This document shows, one piece after another, positions 54,701 through 64,000 of a DNA stretch of 64,000 nucleotides. Below the pieces are notes generated by a model. It searched no databases and had not been told where the DNA came from. It saw only the letters and a list, made by a program, of their open reading frames with translations. Source of the DNA: Trachythela sp. YZ-2020 (Eukaryota; Cnidaria; Anthozoa; Malacalcyonacea; Clavulariidae). A program made the translations under genes and the position numbers. The stretch lies in contig JADLSH010000368.1 of NCBI GenBank assembly GCA_016169945.1, positions 2,170,001 to 2,234,000 on the forward strand, read 5' to 3'. The stretch's first letter is position 1. Each line of letters begins with the position of its first letter.

Positions 54701-57700
54701 GCTAGGTAGGCCTACACTTTGTCTAACACCAGATTATTTTACTCTGTCTATCATCAGACTTTGTAACATTTATTTATATTTTTGTTTTGTAACAGATTAA
54801 GGAAAGGAGTTAATATTTTAGTGGCAACACCTGGCCGACTTGTTGACCATCTTAAGGTATCTATATGTCTTTGTAGATTTAATGTAATGTGGCATAATGT
54901 AGTAGACTGTAAAAGACTAGCTGTAACAGTTTAACAATTTTTATTCAAATTTTTCATCTTTACTTTAACATCATCTAGACAACAAAATGCCTGACAATGT
55001 CACAACTTAAATGGCTTATTTTGGATGAGGCTGACAGGTGAATTCAATTTTGCTTATTGCATTAACTACATTTTGAACTCTATTTTAAACATTCAACCAT
55101 GACGACCTTTCTTCATTCTGTCAATATATTCCTGTAGGTTACTTGACCTGGGCTTTGAACAAGATCTTTCTTTTGTTCTGTCCACAATTAAAGAACATAC
55201 TTCAAGAAAAGTTCAGAAAGTTTTATTATCAGCCACGTTGTCCCAAGGTATGGCAAGGTACTATGTATGGTACACCTTAAATACACCTTGAAATGAAAGT
55301 ATTTTCTTATTGTCACTTGACAATGTAGCTAGGGTACTCCCAACCTCGTACCCAGGGGTACTCCCTCTTCAACATACAACAATTGTTATATATGTATTGA
55401 TAAATTAGGTGGATGGATATTTCGAGTGAAATAATATACCGGGTGGGGCAAAAAAAAGTACGACTGTTTGATTTAGTATAACTTAAAAACTAAAAGAGCT
55501 ATTACACTCAAACAAGTTGCTTTGCATTCAGCGATGTCTAACTTAAATTTTGATATGTGCCATGCAATATTGACCGAGATAGCTGCGTTTAAACTTGAGT
55601 AAACACTTTTGGAACTGTCGAGAATTAAGGCCGGCCTCCACTTGCACGTACGTAGTACGCACAATTGCACGCACGTATGTGTTTATACTTTCGTGAAATT
55701 TGATTGGTTAAAAACTTGACGGCCGCACAGAAAGTAGAATACAGTTCTACTGTCATACGTACAAAAAGTTAGCCGCGACGGTCAAGATTAGCGATCATTT
55801 TCGAGTCACAGAGCACTTGCACGTACGGCCGGCGCGGCCGATTTTGCGCATGCTCTGTGATTCGAAAATGATCGCTAATCTTGACCGTCGCAGCTAACTT
55901 TTTGTACGTATGACAGTAGAACTGTATTCTACTTTCTGTGCGGCCGTCAAGTTTTTAACCAATCAAATTTCACGAAAGTATAAACACATACGTGCGTGCA
56001 ATTGTGCGTACGTACGTACAAGTGGAGCCCGGCCTTTAGCTAAAAACGGCCTATTAAATAATTTGATAACCATTAGCATTTTACGCAAGTATTCGTTTCA
56101 ATGAAGTGAAGTTAGAAGACCAAATGTTAGAATAAAAGAGCATATCTATTCAAGAAACATTTCTAATTTCAACTTCACTTTATTTAAATAATACTTACGA
56201 TAAAATGGTAACGGTTATCAAATTAGTTTAATAGGCCGTTTTTAGCTAATTCTCGACAGTTCCAAAAGTGTTTAGTCAAGTTTAAACGCAGCTATCTCAG
56301 TCAAATATTGCATGAAAATGCACATGTCATATATCAAATTTAAGTTAGACATCGCTGAATGCAAAGAAACTTGTTTAAGTGTGATAGCTCTTTTAGTTTT
56401 TAAGTTATACTAAATCAAACAGGCGTACTTTGTTTTTGCCCCACGCGGTATATATTGTATATATTATTTCACTCGAAATATCCATCCACCTAAACCTTCT
56501 ACTATATGTATTGATAAAACATAGAACAAAAATATTTTTCTATGATTTAGGTGTTGAGAATTTACTTGATGTTAGTATGGAAAATCCAGTTATCATTAAT
56601 ATGACTGATGAAGGAAACTCAGACCTTGAGGTAAAACAAACCTTCAAGCTACGTCTTTGTGTACCCTAAACTGGCAGTACCCTACCTCTGACGAGTAAAA
56701 CTGTCTGGCATTGGACAGAGTAAAATACTAGAGTAGGGTGCATCTGGGTGCATTGCAAGCTAATAGGTTAAATGCATGGTCAATAATAAATAATGGAATT
56801 GTTTGTGAAGTTTTGCTTGCAAGCAGTATTTTGTTTGCATGCTCTTTTCTTATTATTATTATTAGTAGTAGAATTCATTAGCCACTCGTCAACAGGACTT
56901 TTCAGTGAACCATTGCAAATCTGAATATTTTTTGTCATATAGCATGTTGAATATCAAACTCCAAATCTCCTTGAGCAATTCTGTGTTGTTGTTCCAATGA
57001 AGTTAAGACTTGTCACTTTGGCTGCATTTCTTCAGCAAAAACATCAGGTATTTTTTTATGAAATATCACGTGCTGATTGGTCTTAACAAGACTATACTGA
57101 TGACAATAAATGTCTAATTCAGATAGGTCTTTTCTTTATGAATATAAAGGTTAATAATTATGTTATGTTTATATTTTGTAGGAAAATTGCAAAATTATTG
57201 TGTTTTTCACAACACAAGATTCTGTGGACTTCCATTTTATGCTTTATTCTTTGACTCTTACTACAGTCAAAGGTAACAATTACCATTTGTAGACACATGA
57301 ACAACAGCAACAACAACAACAACAACTGCAGCAACAACAACACAACAGCTACAACAATGGCCACAACTGCAACAGCAAACAACAGATTACCAGAAACAGT
57401 TACCAGTTAGGAATGTAACCTCTATCTGTATCTCTTGGTATAGGGGACAAATTAATATTTATGAAGCTTCATGGCAAACTTTCACAAAATGTATGTCTAG
57501 TGTTAGCTTCTGTTTTCAACATCTTAAAATATCAACAAGCTAATTAAGACATTTTTCATTAACGTTTATCTTGTAACATGCTTAATCTTCAATAGATTGA
57601 TGTTGAAATTGCTTTGTAATTACTGTTTAGGAAAGGGCAGAGGTATTTTCAAAATTCAAGGAATCGGACAAAGGAATACTTTTATGCACTGTAAGTGTTT

Positions 57701-60247
57701 CATGTTGCTTTGTTGTAAGAAGTTCGTTTACTTGAAATAATTGTGCAGCTTTTCATTATAAGGCGATCAGAATATGAAAACAATTATCAGACGTGTGAGG
57801 TCAAGAGCGGCCGCCTATAGATATCAATATTTAACGTTTTGAGAAATACCGTATATATGTAGCTAAATTAGATTAAATGGTCTAATAACGACTGACGACG
57901 AGCCCATTATTTCTTCCCAAGCAGAGAGTTTAGTTAGAACGACTTTGGGGCTGCAGTAAGTGGTTACTATATACTGTACGTAGTGCTTACCTTAAAGGCG
58001 AAGTAAATAAATGGTACTTATTGTAAGTAGCGTGAGTCACTGAGTCCTGAAATACACTTCCTTTGTTGTAAATGACGAAACACTTGTGTTACGAATTGAT
58101 TGGAACTTTCTGTTTTAAATATTATTTATTAACCATTGTATTAACTAATGTGACGTTTTGTAGGACGTCGCTGCCCGTGGACTGGACCTTCCTTCTGTGA
58201 ACTGGATTGTTCAGGTATATATATATATATCGTACATGGTGGGTTTCACCAAATGGGACAGTTGTAACATGCCATAACAGGTATATATACAGTACACGAA
58301 GCTCAATACAAGAAAGTCATTGAAACATTATCATTAAACATCATTACGTCTGAACTTAACTTTTATTAATCGAATTTTCCTGTCTTCTATATATTTCAGT
58401 ACAATCCTCCCGTAAGTACTACCGATTATGTTCATCGTGTTGGACGTACAGCAAGAATTGGCATGTCAGGACAAGCCCTGCTCTTTCTGTTGCCGACAGA
58501 GGTATATATAATATGTCCATGATTGAAATCTCGGAAGTGACGTATAATATGTTGTCTGACATGAATAATTGACCTGATTTATGAGACAGATTATCCGTTA
58601 TTAGTAAAATTACATAGGTGATTATTGAAAATTCTCATCGCTGATTGGTTGCGCTACCTCGGATTAATACACGATAATCACCTAAAGCGTTTCTAATGGC
58701 TTTTATCGTGTTCCCGTTCTAAGCCACTTTTATCGTGTTCCCCCTCAGGCTCGGTGAATATTCACCTCGCCTTCGGCGAATAATTGTTAAATACAAGAGA
58801 ACTACTGTATGTAGTATAAATTGAGGGTTGCTTCGCGTGTGCCTAAAAGATTTAAACAAAATCTCGACGTTTCGAGCTAAAGCCCTTCGTCAGGAGAAAT
58901 TAGTAGGATTTCTCGTAGGACTACTAATTTCTCCTGACCGTCGAGATTTTGTCACAGTTATATATTTTAGGCACACGCGAAGCAACCCTCAATTTGTTCT
59001 ATATGTCCGTAGCCGAATTAAAGTCTGTATGTAGTATATTAGATCGCCCGGGATATTGCCATGCCCTAGCCTTGTTATTGAAATTTTTCAGGTTAGCATT
59101 GCTATCGAGGAACCAAAACAAAATAAAACTAATGGATTTCTATATTTCAGGTGCCGTTTTTAAGCATTTTGAGTGAACAAAACTTAAGGTACTGAGTATT
59201 ATTGCTCGTTCTTTTATAAAGGTAGTTTCAGTGAGGTAGTTTGCCCTTACAGCCGCATTCAGTTGCGCGGGACGAGCGAGCATTTTCAACTTACGTTGTA
59301 GGTATCTACTATCTAGAGTTTATTTCTTGGCGCGCACGCGTGACTGATTAGTGATTATTCGCATGACTCGAGTTGATCGTTTCGCTTGGTGGGCAAAACG
59401 ACTGTAATGGAAAACGGCCTTTATAGCACTCCTTAACATGCAGACGATAATAACTTCGGTAGAACAAAGTGTCTTCGCTCGAGACGTGTTTCTCGTGTAG
59501 ATTGACTGGTTTGCGTATGTTTTATTCTATTTTTGAAGGCTTGACGAATTGAAAATGAACGATATTCTCACTATATTTGTACGCGCTCTATCTGGGAAAA
59601 AGAAAATGAATGAAGAATATTTACATAGCTTGGTTACAGAACGACATATGAAGTTTGAAGAGAATGTTTGTCAGAATAAGTCTCTGAAACAACATGCTCT
59701 AACTGGTGAGTAAAAATATACAATCGAATCTCTAATTAACCAAGAGGGAACGTTTCGAATTTAATAAGAGGTGACCGCTGGATGGAGGTACAGGAATACA
59801 GTGGTGGAATACAGTCGTTTGGGAACTTTAATAAGCATTAGTTAATTGGAGATGTCTGCTACATTGTTCCTTCGGTGAACAAGATAATCCAAGGCGAATA
59901 TTTTCAGCAATGTCAGAGTCTATTTCAATGAAAATCATTGAAATGTACCAGTTATTTTCATTTGCATATCTAATTAGTGGAATTGATGACGATCAATTTT
60001 CTTTACAGCATTCCGTTCTTTCATTGGGGCGTACAATACTTTTCCATCATCCATCAAACACGTCTTTCATCCACGCAATTTACATCTTGGTCATTTGGCA
60101 AAAAGTTTTGCTTTGAGAGAAACACCGAGTGAGCTGAAGTTCTCAATGGTCAATGAAGGTAAAGTTAAGAGACCACGAAAGGTTAGTGAACATTCATCCA
60201 AATTTGCAGTATCTGGACCATTGTCAAAGAAATTGAAAAGGAGATGA
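51740..60247 (+). CDS. DDX31: DEAD-box RNA helicase DDX31 (Dbp7 family)
   Basis: Twenty-four exons assemble to 649 aa: 51740-51883, 52793-52882, 52966-52998, 53177-53226, 53320-53410, 53808-53851, 53948-54018, 54147-54211, 54303-54347, 54438-54479, 54641-54705, 54796-54856, 54979-55037, 55138-55247, 56551-56630, 56943-57047, 57182-57272, 57444-57490, 57631-57690, 58164-58214, 58400-58501, 59151-59188, 59539-59705, 60009-60247. Motifs in order: [21 protein letters not shown] (I), VPTRELATQ (Ia), [18 protein letters not shown] (Ib), [13 protein letters not shown] (II), LLSATLSQ (III), [14 protein letters not shown] (IV), [14 protein letters not shown] (V), [10 protein letters not shown] (VI). 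The LLDLGFE stretch and the C-terminal block with [15 protein letters not shown] and [12 protein letters not shown] are typical of the DDX31/Dbp7 and related DUF4217 helicases. The basic end (SKKLKRR) fits nucleolar targeting. Dbp7 acts in large-subunit ribosome assembly. Vertebrate DDX31 is longer, mainly at the N-terminus. Confidence 0.95.
52030..52255. repeat. C-rich inverted-end repeat (DDX31 intron 1)
   Basis: GCCTACCAGACTGGAAAATC on the left pairs with GATTTTCCAGCATGGGTGCC on the right. The interior has TTTTGCACCCC and TTTGCGCCCC runs like those of the hAT-type MITEs. No clean target duplication. Confidence 0.5.
55405..56502. repeat. Foldback element with nested insertion (DDX31 intron 14)
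   Basis: Long inverted arms: GGTGGATGGATATTTCGAG, GACTGTTTGATTTAGTATAA, TTGCATTCAGCGATGTCTAA and GGAACTGTCGAGAATTA on the left recur inverted on the right out to CTCGAAATATCCATCCACC. A perfect 16-bp direct repeat, TATATGTATTGATAAA, flanks the unit (55389-55404, 56503-56518). Without the nested element the unit is about 690 bp. Non-coding. Confidence 0.85.
55628..56035. mobile_element. PIF/Harbinger-type palindromic MITE, 408 bp
   Basis: Inverted arms of about 200 bp begin AGGCCGGCCTCCACTTG and end CAAGTGGAGCCCGGCCT, flanked by TTA on both sides (55625-55627, 56036-56038). A 3-bp TTA duplication is the PIF/Harbinger signature. The opposite arm of the host foldback keeps the uninterrupted AATTAGCTAAAAACGGCC, confirming the junction. 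Confidence 0.85.
56666..56771. repeat. TTAACCC MITE, copy 4 (DDX31 intron 15)
   Basis: Carries CTGGCAGTACCCTACC, ATTGGACAGAGTAAAATAC and GGTGCATCTGGGTGCATTG and ends in GGTTAA. More degraded relatives lie in introns 5 (about 53515-53605) and 11 (about 54714-54770) of the same gene. Confidence 0.7.
57300..57385 (+). repeat. CAA/CAG-type microsatellite (DDX31 intron 17)
   Basis: An imperfect CAA trinucleotide run with CAG and CTA interruptions begins about 30 bp after the exon 17 donor. It is intronic. Confidence 0.8.
58819..59024. repeat. Hairpin MITE (DDX31 intron 21)
   Basis: ATTGAGGGTTGCTTCGCGTG on the left pairs with CACGCGAAGCAACCCTCAAT on the right, with CTACTAATTTCTCCTGA-type inner arms. 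The 14-bp CTGTATGTAGTATA flanks the unit on both sides (58805-58818, 59025-59038). Confidence 0.8.
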
Positions 60248-61128
60248 CAGACTCCATTTTATCACTATATGCGAAACAAATAACCGTGCATGGTATTTTC
60301 CAACAAGAGAACACTCGATGCTGTGCCTATATATTTATGTATGTAAATGTAATCTTTAATAGCACAAGGATAGCACAGACTCCAAATCTTATAACAAAAA
60401 TATTTTATCAATTTGTGCAATTAATATATCTTATGTATATACTAACAGAGGTATATGAGTGCATGGATCGGATGTGCAGTGTGGTATACAGTGTAGAAAA
60501 GAAGCCTGGCCGAAGTTTCTCTCATTTTATGATGCGGTGTCTTTGAAGATAGCGATAGCCAATTAGAAGCCGTCTTAGACATTGCATTTACATTTGAAGC
60601 AATTTTATTGGTCGCTTACACAAAACTCGCGTCAGCAATTTTTTAGCTGTATTTTATTTTTCGTTCTGCTTTTTGTCCCCAAGCAAAAGCAAACTTTTTG
60701 TCAAAAAATTAAAAACTTGGACAGCTTTTACATCACTGCTCATGTAAAAGATAGTTTACAAGAGCTTGGGACTCTTTTGCCCCAAACCGAGGAAAAAGAC
60801 AACCCGTTTTTGAAAGAACACAGCCATACGCAAAAGAAGAAAAGTTATTTGCTTCTAAAGTAAAAGTTCGAGTTCGCGAAAACAGTTGCTTTCCGGCCTG
60901 TCAAGGTAGGCTTCCTTTGTTTTCTTGTGTTTATTATATCCATTATTGACAGTGCAACTTCAAACTTTTTCTTGTTTTCATTAAAAATATGCTTTTTAGT
61001 AAAAAACATGCCTTTGAAAAGCGATGTTATGTTTGTCTGTTTTGCAACTTGTATTGTTCTGATGAAAAATGGCTACTTTATTTTTAGGTGTTTTCCTGAA
61101 GGAAATAGAGGTCTCATTGTCCCGAAAA
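60248..61128. other. DDX31 3' flank and leader of the HSF-type gene
   Basis: No further exon was recognised. A good donor at 60906-60907 (TGTCAAG then GTAGGC) and the acceptor TTTTTAG ending at 61087 predict a 5' UTR intron for the HSF-type gene. An ATTGG (inverted CCAAT) lies at about 60608. Confidence 0.45.
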
Positions 61129-61980
61129 ATGACAAGTTTCCAAAGCCCATCTCCTTCATCTGCGAAACTAAAACCATTGAGTCCGTTTGTGTCAAAGTTA
61201 AAGGTTTTGCTAAGCGATACCAAGTATCAAGATGCCATACGATGGTCGGGTAATGGCGAAGCAATTGTTATATTCGATGCGGACACTTTCAAACGAATAG
61301 TTTTGGACAAGACGGCGGAAATGTTCAAGACGAAAAACTTTACAAGTTTTGTTCGCCAGTTAAATTTGTACGGCTTCCGAAAGGTACCAACAAATGGAAA
61401 GTCTGACCCGAATAAGAATATGAAATTTGAACATCCCCACTTCTTGCAAAGCAAACCGCAAATGATGCACCTGGTTCAAAGAACCTGCTCTTCCAGCAAG
61501 AAGCGAAAGACGGGTGACATATTGGGTCGTCTTTATGATGATAAAATCTCTCGGCCTCAAGCAAGAGCAGGCAGAAAAGGCGAAAGTCATGCAAGAGAAA
61601 AGGCAGCTTGGCTCAACGATTATTATCAACAAGCTACGAAGAAGCGAGCAAGCAAAGTGTCTTCGTCATCTAAAGAAGACGAACTCGCTGTTTACCAAGA
61701 CGAAAAAGGGTTCGAGGACAACGAACAACTCGCGATAGAGTATATGTACCAGAAATTTAAAGAAGAGCAACACGCCGTTCAGTTATTAATGTATTTAAAG
61801 TATTCCCCACCAAATCCCGAAGTCTTTCCCACTGGTGTTTGGGAGCCACAGTTGCCACAACTTCAGACAAGATACTCTGTGGAATACACAGCATCTCAAC
61901 ACTTACCAAACTCCAGGCTATGTCATTGTTTGAGTTGTCCATCAGTATACGAGTCCACTGAAACAGCGAGACAAGATTAA
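61129..61980 (+). CDS. HSF-domain DNA-binding protein (HSF5/HSFY-like)
   Basis: A single coding exon of 283 aa from ATG 61129. Residues about 20-105 form a heat-shock-factor winged helix: SPFVSKLKVLL, AIRWSGNGEAIVIFD, MFKTKNFTSFVRQLNLYGF (recognition helix plus turn) and FEHPHFLQSKPQMMHLVQR. The KTKNFTSF-RQLNLYGFRKV run is closer to HSF5/HSFY-type members than to HSF1-4. The HR-A/B leucine-zipper trimerisation region expected in HSF1-type factors is not evident. The rest is polar, with a basic SSKKRKT patch, and ends in a Cys/Ser-rich tail. It may bind DNA as a monomer and need not respond to heat. An upstream in-frame ATG at 61069 lies in the predicted leader intron and was not used. A polyadenylation signal follows at 62199. 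Confidence 0.88.
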   Translation: MTSFQSPSPSSAKLKPLSPFVSKLKVLLSDTKYQDAIRWSGNGEAIVIFDADTFKRIVLDKTAEMFKTKNFTSFVRQLNLYGFRKVPTNGKSDPNKNMKFEHPHFLQSKPQMMHLVQRTCSSSKKRKTGDILGRLYDDKISRPQARAGRKGESHAREKAAWLNDYYQQATKKRASKVSSSSKEDELAVYQDEKGFEDNEQLAIEYMYQKFKEEQHAVQLLMYLKYSPPNPEVFPTGVWEPQLPQLQTRYSVEYTASQHLPNSRLCHCLSCPSVYESTETARQD

Positions 61981-62198
61981 TCTGAATTTTAAAGAGGCTA
62001 ATTTGTTAGTCTTCAAAATTAAATTTGAATCAGTGACATTTAATTAACTGATAAATTAGTAAGTGGGGTTTTCCTCGTATTTATTTCAATCCAGCTTGCA
62101 TTCAAGCTTTTCAAACAATTCTATAATTTAAGAAAACCAATTAATGATAGAAAATTATAAGTTAAGCAATAGAATTAATGTATTTTTGTAAAATTGTA

Positions 62199-62204
62199 AA
62201 TAAA
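62199..62204 (+). terminator. Polyadenylation signal AATAAA, HSF-type gene
   Basis: AATAAA about 220 bp after the stop codon, on the coding strand. Confidence 0.6.
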
Positions 62205-62601
62205 TATAAACATTAATATGCCGGACATACCACTTTTGATGGTTATTGAAAATTGATTTATAATGAATGTTGTACAAATTTAAAAAAAAATTTTCAATTA
62301 GAAAAATGAGGTGGTAATTTGAGTGAATTTTATTGAGTATGAATATGGGTGCCTTCACACAACCAATGAAAAAACAAATGTTTCATTTGTAAGAGTTTTT
62401 TGGCAAGCTCAAGGCTGTTCCAGCACTTAGCTGCCAATTGGTAGGTGCAGTATTATATTCTTAATCCAGACAGGTTTTGTGAGGTAGCAGTCTTAATGAA
62501 AGATTACCATGGTGATTTACAAAGGAAAAGATTCTTTGATGTTACAATATATACATATATATCTTAATTAATACAAAGTTTGTTATAAAACAATGGCTCG
62601 T

Positions 62602-64000
62602 TCACCACACTTCCCCCTCATCTCCATTTTCATCATCAGCATAATGTATCATGGGTGGCTCAACAGAGTCTTGCATACTACTAGTACCAGACTGCATTAG
62701 TTCTTCTTCAGACTGAACTGTTTCTGTCAGTTCATTGACTTGTCTTTGAATCAACCCATCATCATCTTCCTACCAATTCAAAAGCAATAGTTTTACTTTA
62801 CTCCATTACAAAATAACATGTTTAAAGACAATAGTTTTACTTTCATTGCAAGACGACAGGGTCTGAATTTCAGTCACCCAAGTTGCTACCAGATGAATAA
62901 AACCTGGTCATCAAATTTAATACCAAGTCGTCCTATGTCGTCCTAGTGATCAATAATCTATATGCACTTGCAAATTTCTGTTTTATGTTCTTTCCATTTT
63001 ATCCTGTGTTGAAATTGTGCAAAAATGATATTGACGTCATGAAGTCAATTAATCTGCAAAACAAGCGCCACCTCCTGGGTAAAATTATACACATGTTGCA
63101 TACCTCTGAAACGTAGTCTGGTAGAAGTTGTGCATGAGCACCTGGCAGTGTACTTTGTTCTTGTCGAAGTGATGAGATATACAAACCAACAACAATTAAT
63201 AGGAGGCCTGCAACATTAAATGTATGCATAAAATAAGAAACTGCTATTTCTTCAAATATCCTTTGAAATTTGTATGAATTACCTATAACTTCTAAAATAA
63301 CAATCCATGTGAACATGTGTCTGAGGTGATGTAAAAATATCACATCTTCAAGCCATGTTATGACAGGAACTAGACACATCACTCTGTTGGTTGACTCTGC
63401 ACCTGATAAATATATAATTTTGTCTTCATATACTATTACTATCTTGGGTTGGCATTCTCATAATTTATAGGTATTAGAGATACTGACAAACAACATATTC
63501 TTAATTCTAACAAACAACATTACCTATTTTTCTGTAGAGATAGTATAAGATGAGTGAGGCTGCCCAACTTGATGCAAATGATAGAAATATAACTGAAACT
63601 GAACCATTGGTACTATTCCAAACAACCTGAGTATAAAAGTAGAAATGTATTTATTAATTGTATATAATGTGCATGTTACTGTACTTGAATCCATTGTGCA
63701 CCAACCTGTCCAACCTAGCACTTTATCAGATAGCAAATATACTTACTTTGCTTGTGTTTATATGTTGTTCAACAATAAGCCACAGTAAACCAGCATACAG
63801 CCCACCAAACACATTGTTTAACAGTCCACCAACCAGAAAGTGTACACTGATTCGTTTTAATCTTGAGAATACTGTGCAATATATAGAAAATATTATCAGT
63901 GGAAGCAAGCTGTTTAATCAGCTCATTCAGCTGCACTCTGTAGGTCACATAATCTATTGCCAGCAACTTCACTCACTACTAGGAATGTCAACTGATACAG
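62602..64000 (-). CDS. Multipass membrane protein, 3' part (runs off the window)
   Basis: Exons 64000-63977 (partial), 63871-63747, 63626-63524, 63402-63283, 63207-63104 and 62769-62602 join in frame with good splice sites to give the last 214 or so residues. At least three hydrophobic spans are visible: VHFLVGGLLNN with YAGLLWLIV, VSVIFLSFASSWAASLILYY, and FTWIVILEVIGLLLIVVGLY. The tail is cytosolic-looking and acidic (SEEDDDGLIQ, HYADDENGDEGEVW). The first visible donor could also be placed a few bases earlier. I do not recognise the family. The 5' end lies beyond the window. Confidence 0.8.

Noticed and set aside
60582..60863. 93-aa plus-strand protein between DDX31 and the HSF-type gene
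   Set aside because: Composition is low-complexity and hydrophobic then lysine-rich, with no splice context; it lies in the probable promoter and leader.
61069..61128. Upstream ATG adding 20 residues to the HSF-type protein
   Set aside because: It sits before a strong acceptor (TTTTTAG) in what looks like a leader intron; the HSF fold is complete from 61129.

Overview
The window is metazoan nuclear DNA: AT-rich, with short exons, canonical GT-AG introns and many short inverted-repeat elements. A cnidarian, probably an anthozoan, fits best, because of the secreted astacin metalloprotease carrying ShK modules, the LECT2-type M23 protein, and the mix of CR1/L2-like LINE, hAT and tRNA-SINE debris. 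This assignment is inferred from gene content and not proven. Exon joins below were made by eye from splice sites; each assembled frame is open and divides by three.

Layout. 1-3.5 kb: repeats, with a MITE interrupted by a LINE fragment. 3.6-4.5 kb (+): ATP synthase epsilon (ATP5F1E). 5.7-11.2 kb (+): kinase SNRK. 13.2-18.9 kb (+): ETO/MTG co-repressor (CBFA2T/RUNX1T1 family). 19.0-24.6 kb (+): kinetochore protein CENP-N. 25.8-27.8 kb (+): LECT2-like secreted protein. 28-33 kb: foldback repeats, a hAT element and two orphan exons. 33.2-38.3 kb (-): secreted astacin-ShK-F5/8C protein. 38.3-45.3 kb: mostly repeats. 45.3-49.6 kb (-): a 974-aa protein whose N-terminus resembles the Scm3/HJURP CENP-A chaperone domain. 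50.5-51.5 kb (-): unrecognised 271-aa coiled-coil protein. 51.7-60.2 kb (+): RNA helicase DDX31, divergent from the coiled-coil gene across 193 bp. 61.1-62.2 kb (+): HSF-type DNA-binding protein. 62.6-64.0 kb (-): 3' part of a multipass membrane protein running off the window.

The genes do not form one pathway. The most notable biology is a CENP-A nucleosome reader (CENP-N) and a candidate CENP-A chaperone (HJURP/Scm3-like) within about 30 kb. The transposon record is unusually legible: several elements sit inside other repeats, and sister repeat copies in the same window preserve the uninterrupted site, giving exact boundaries and target duplications.
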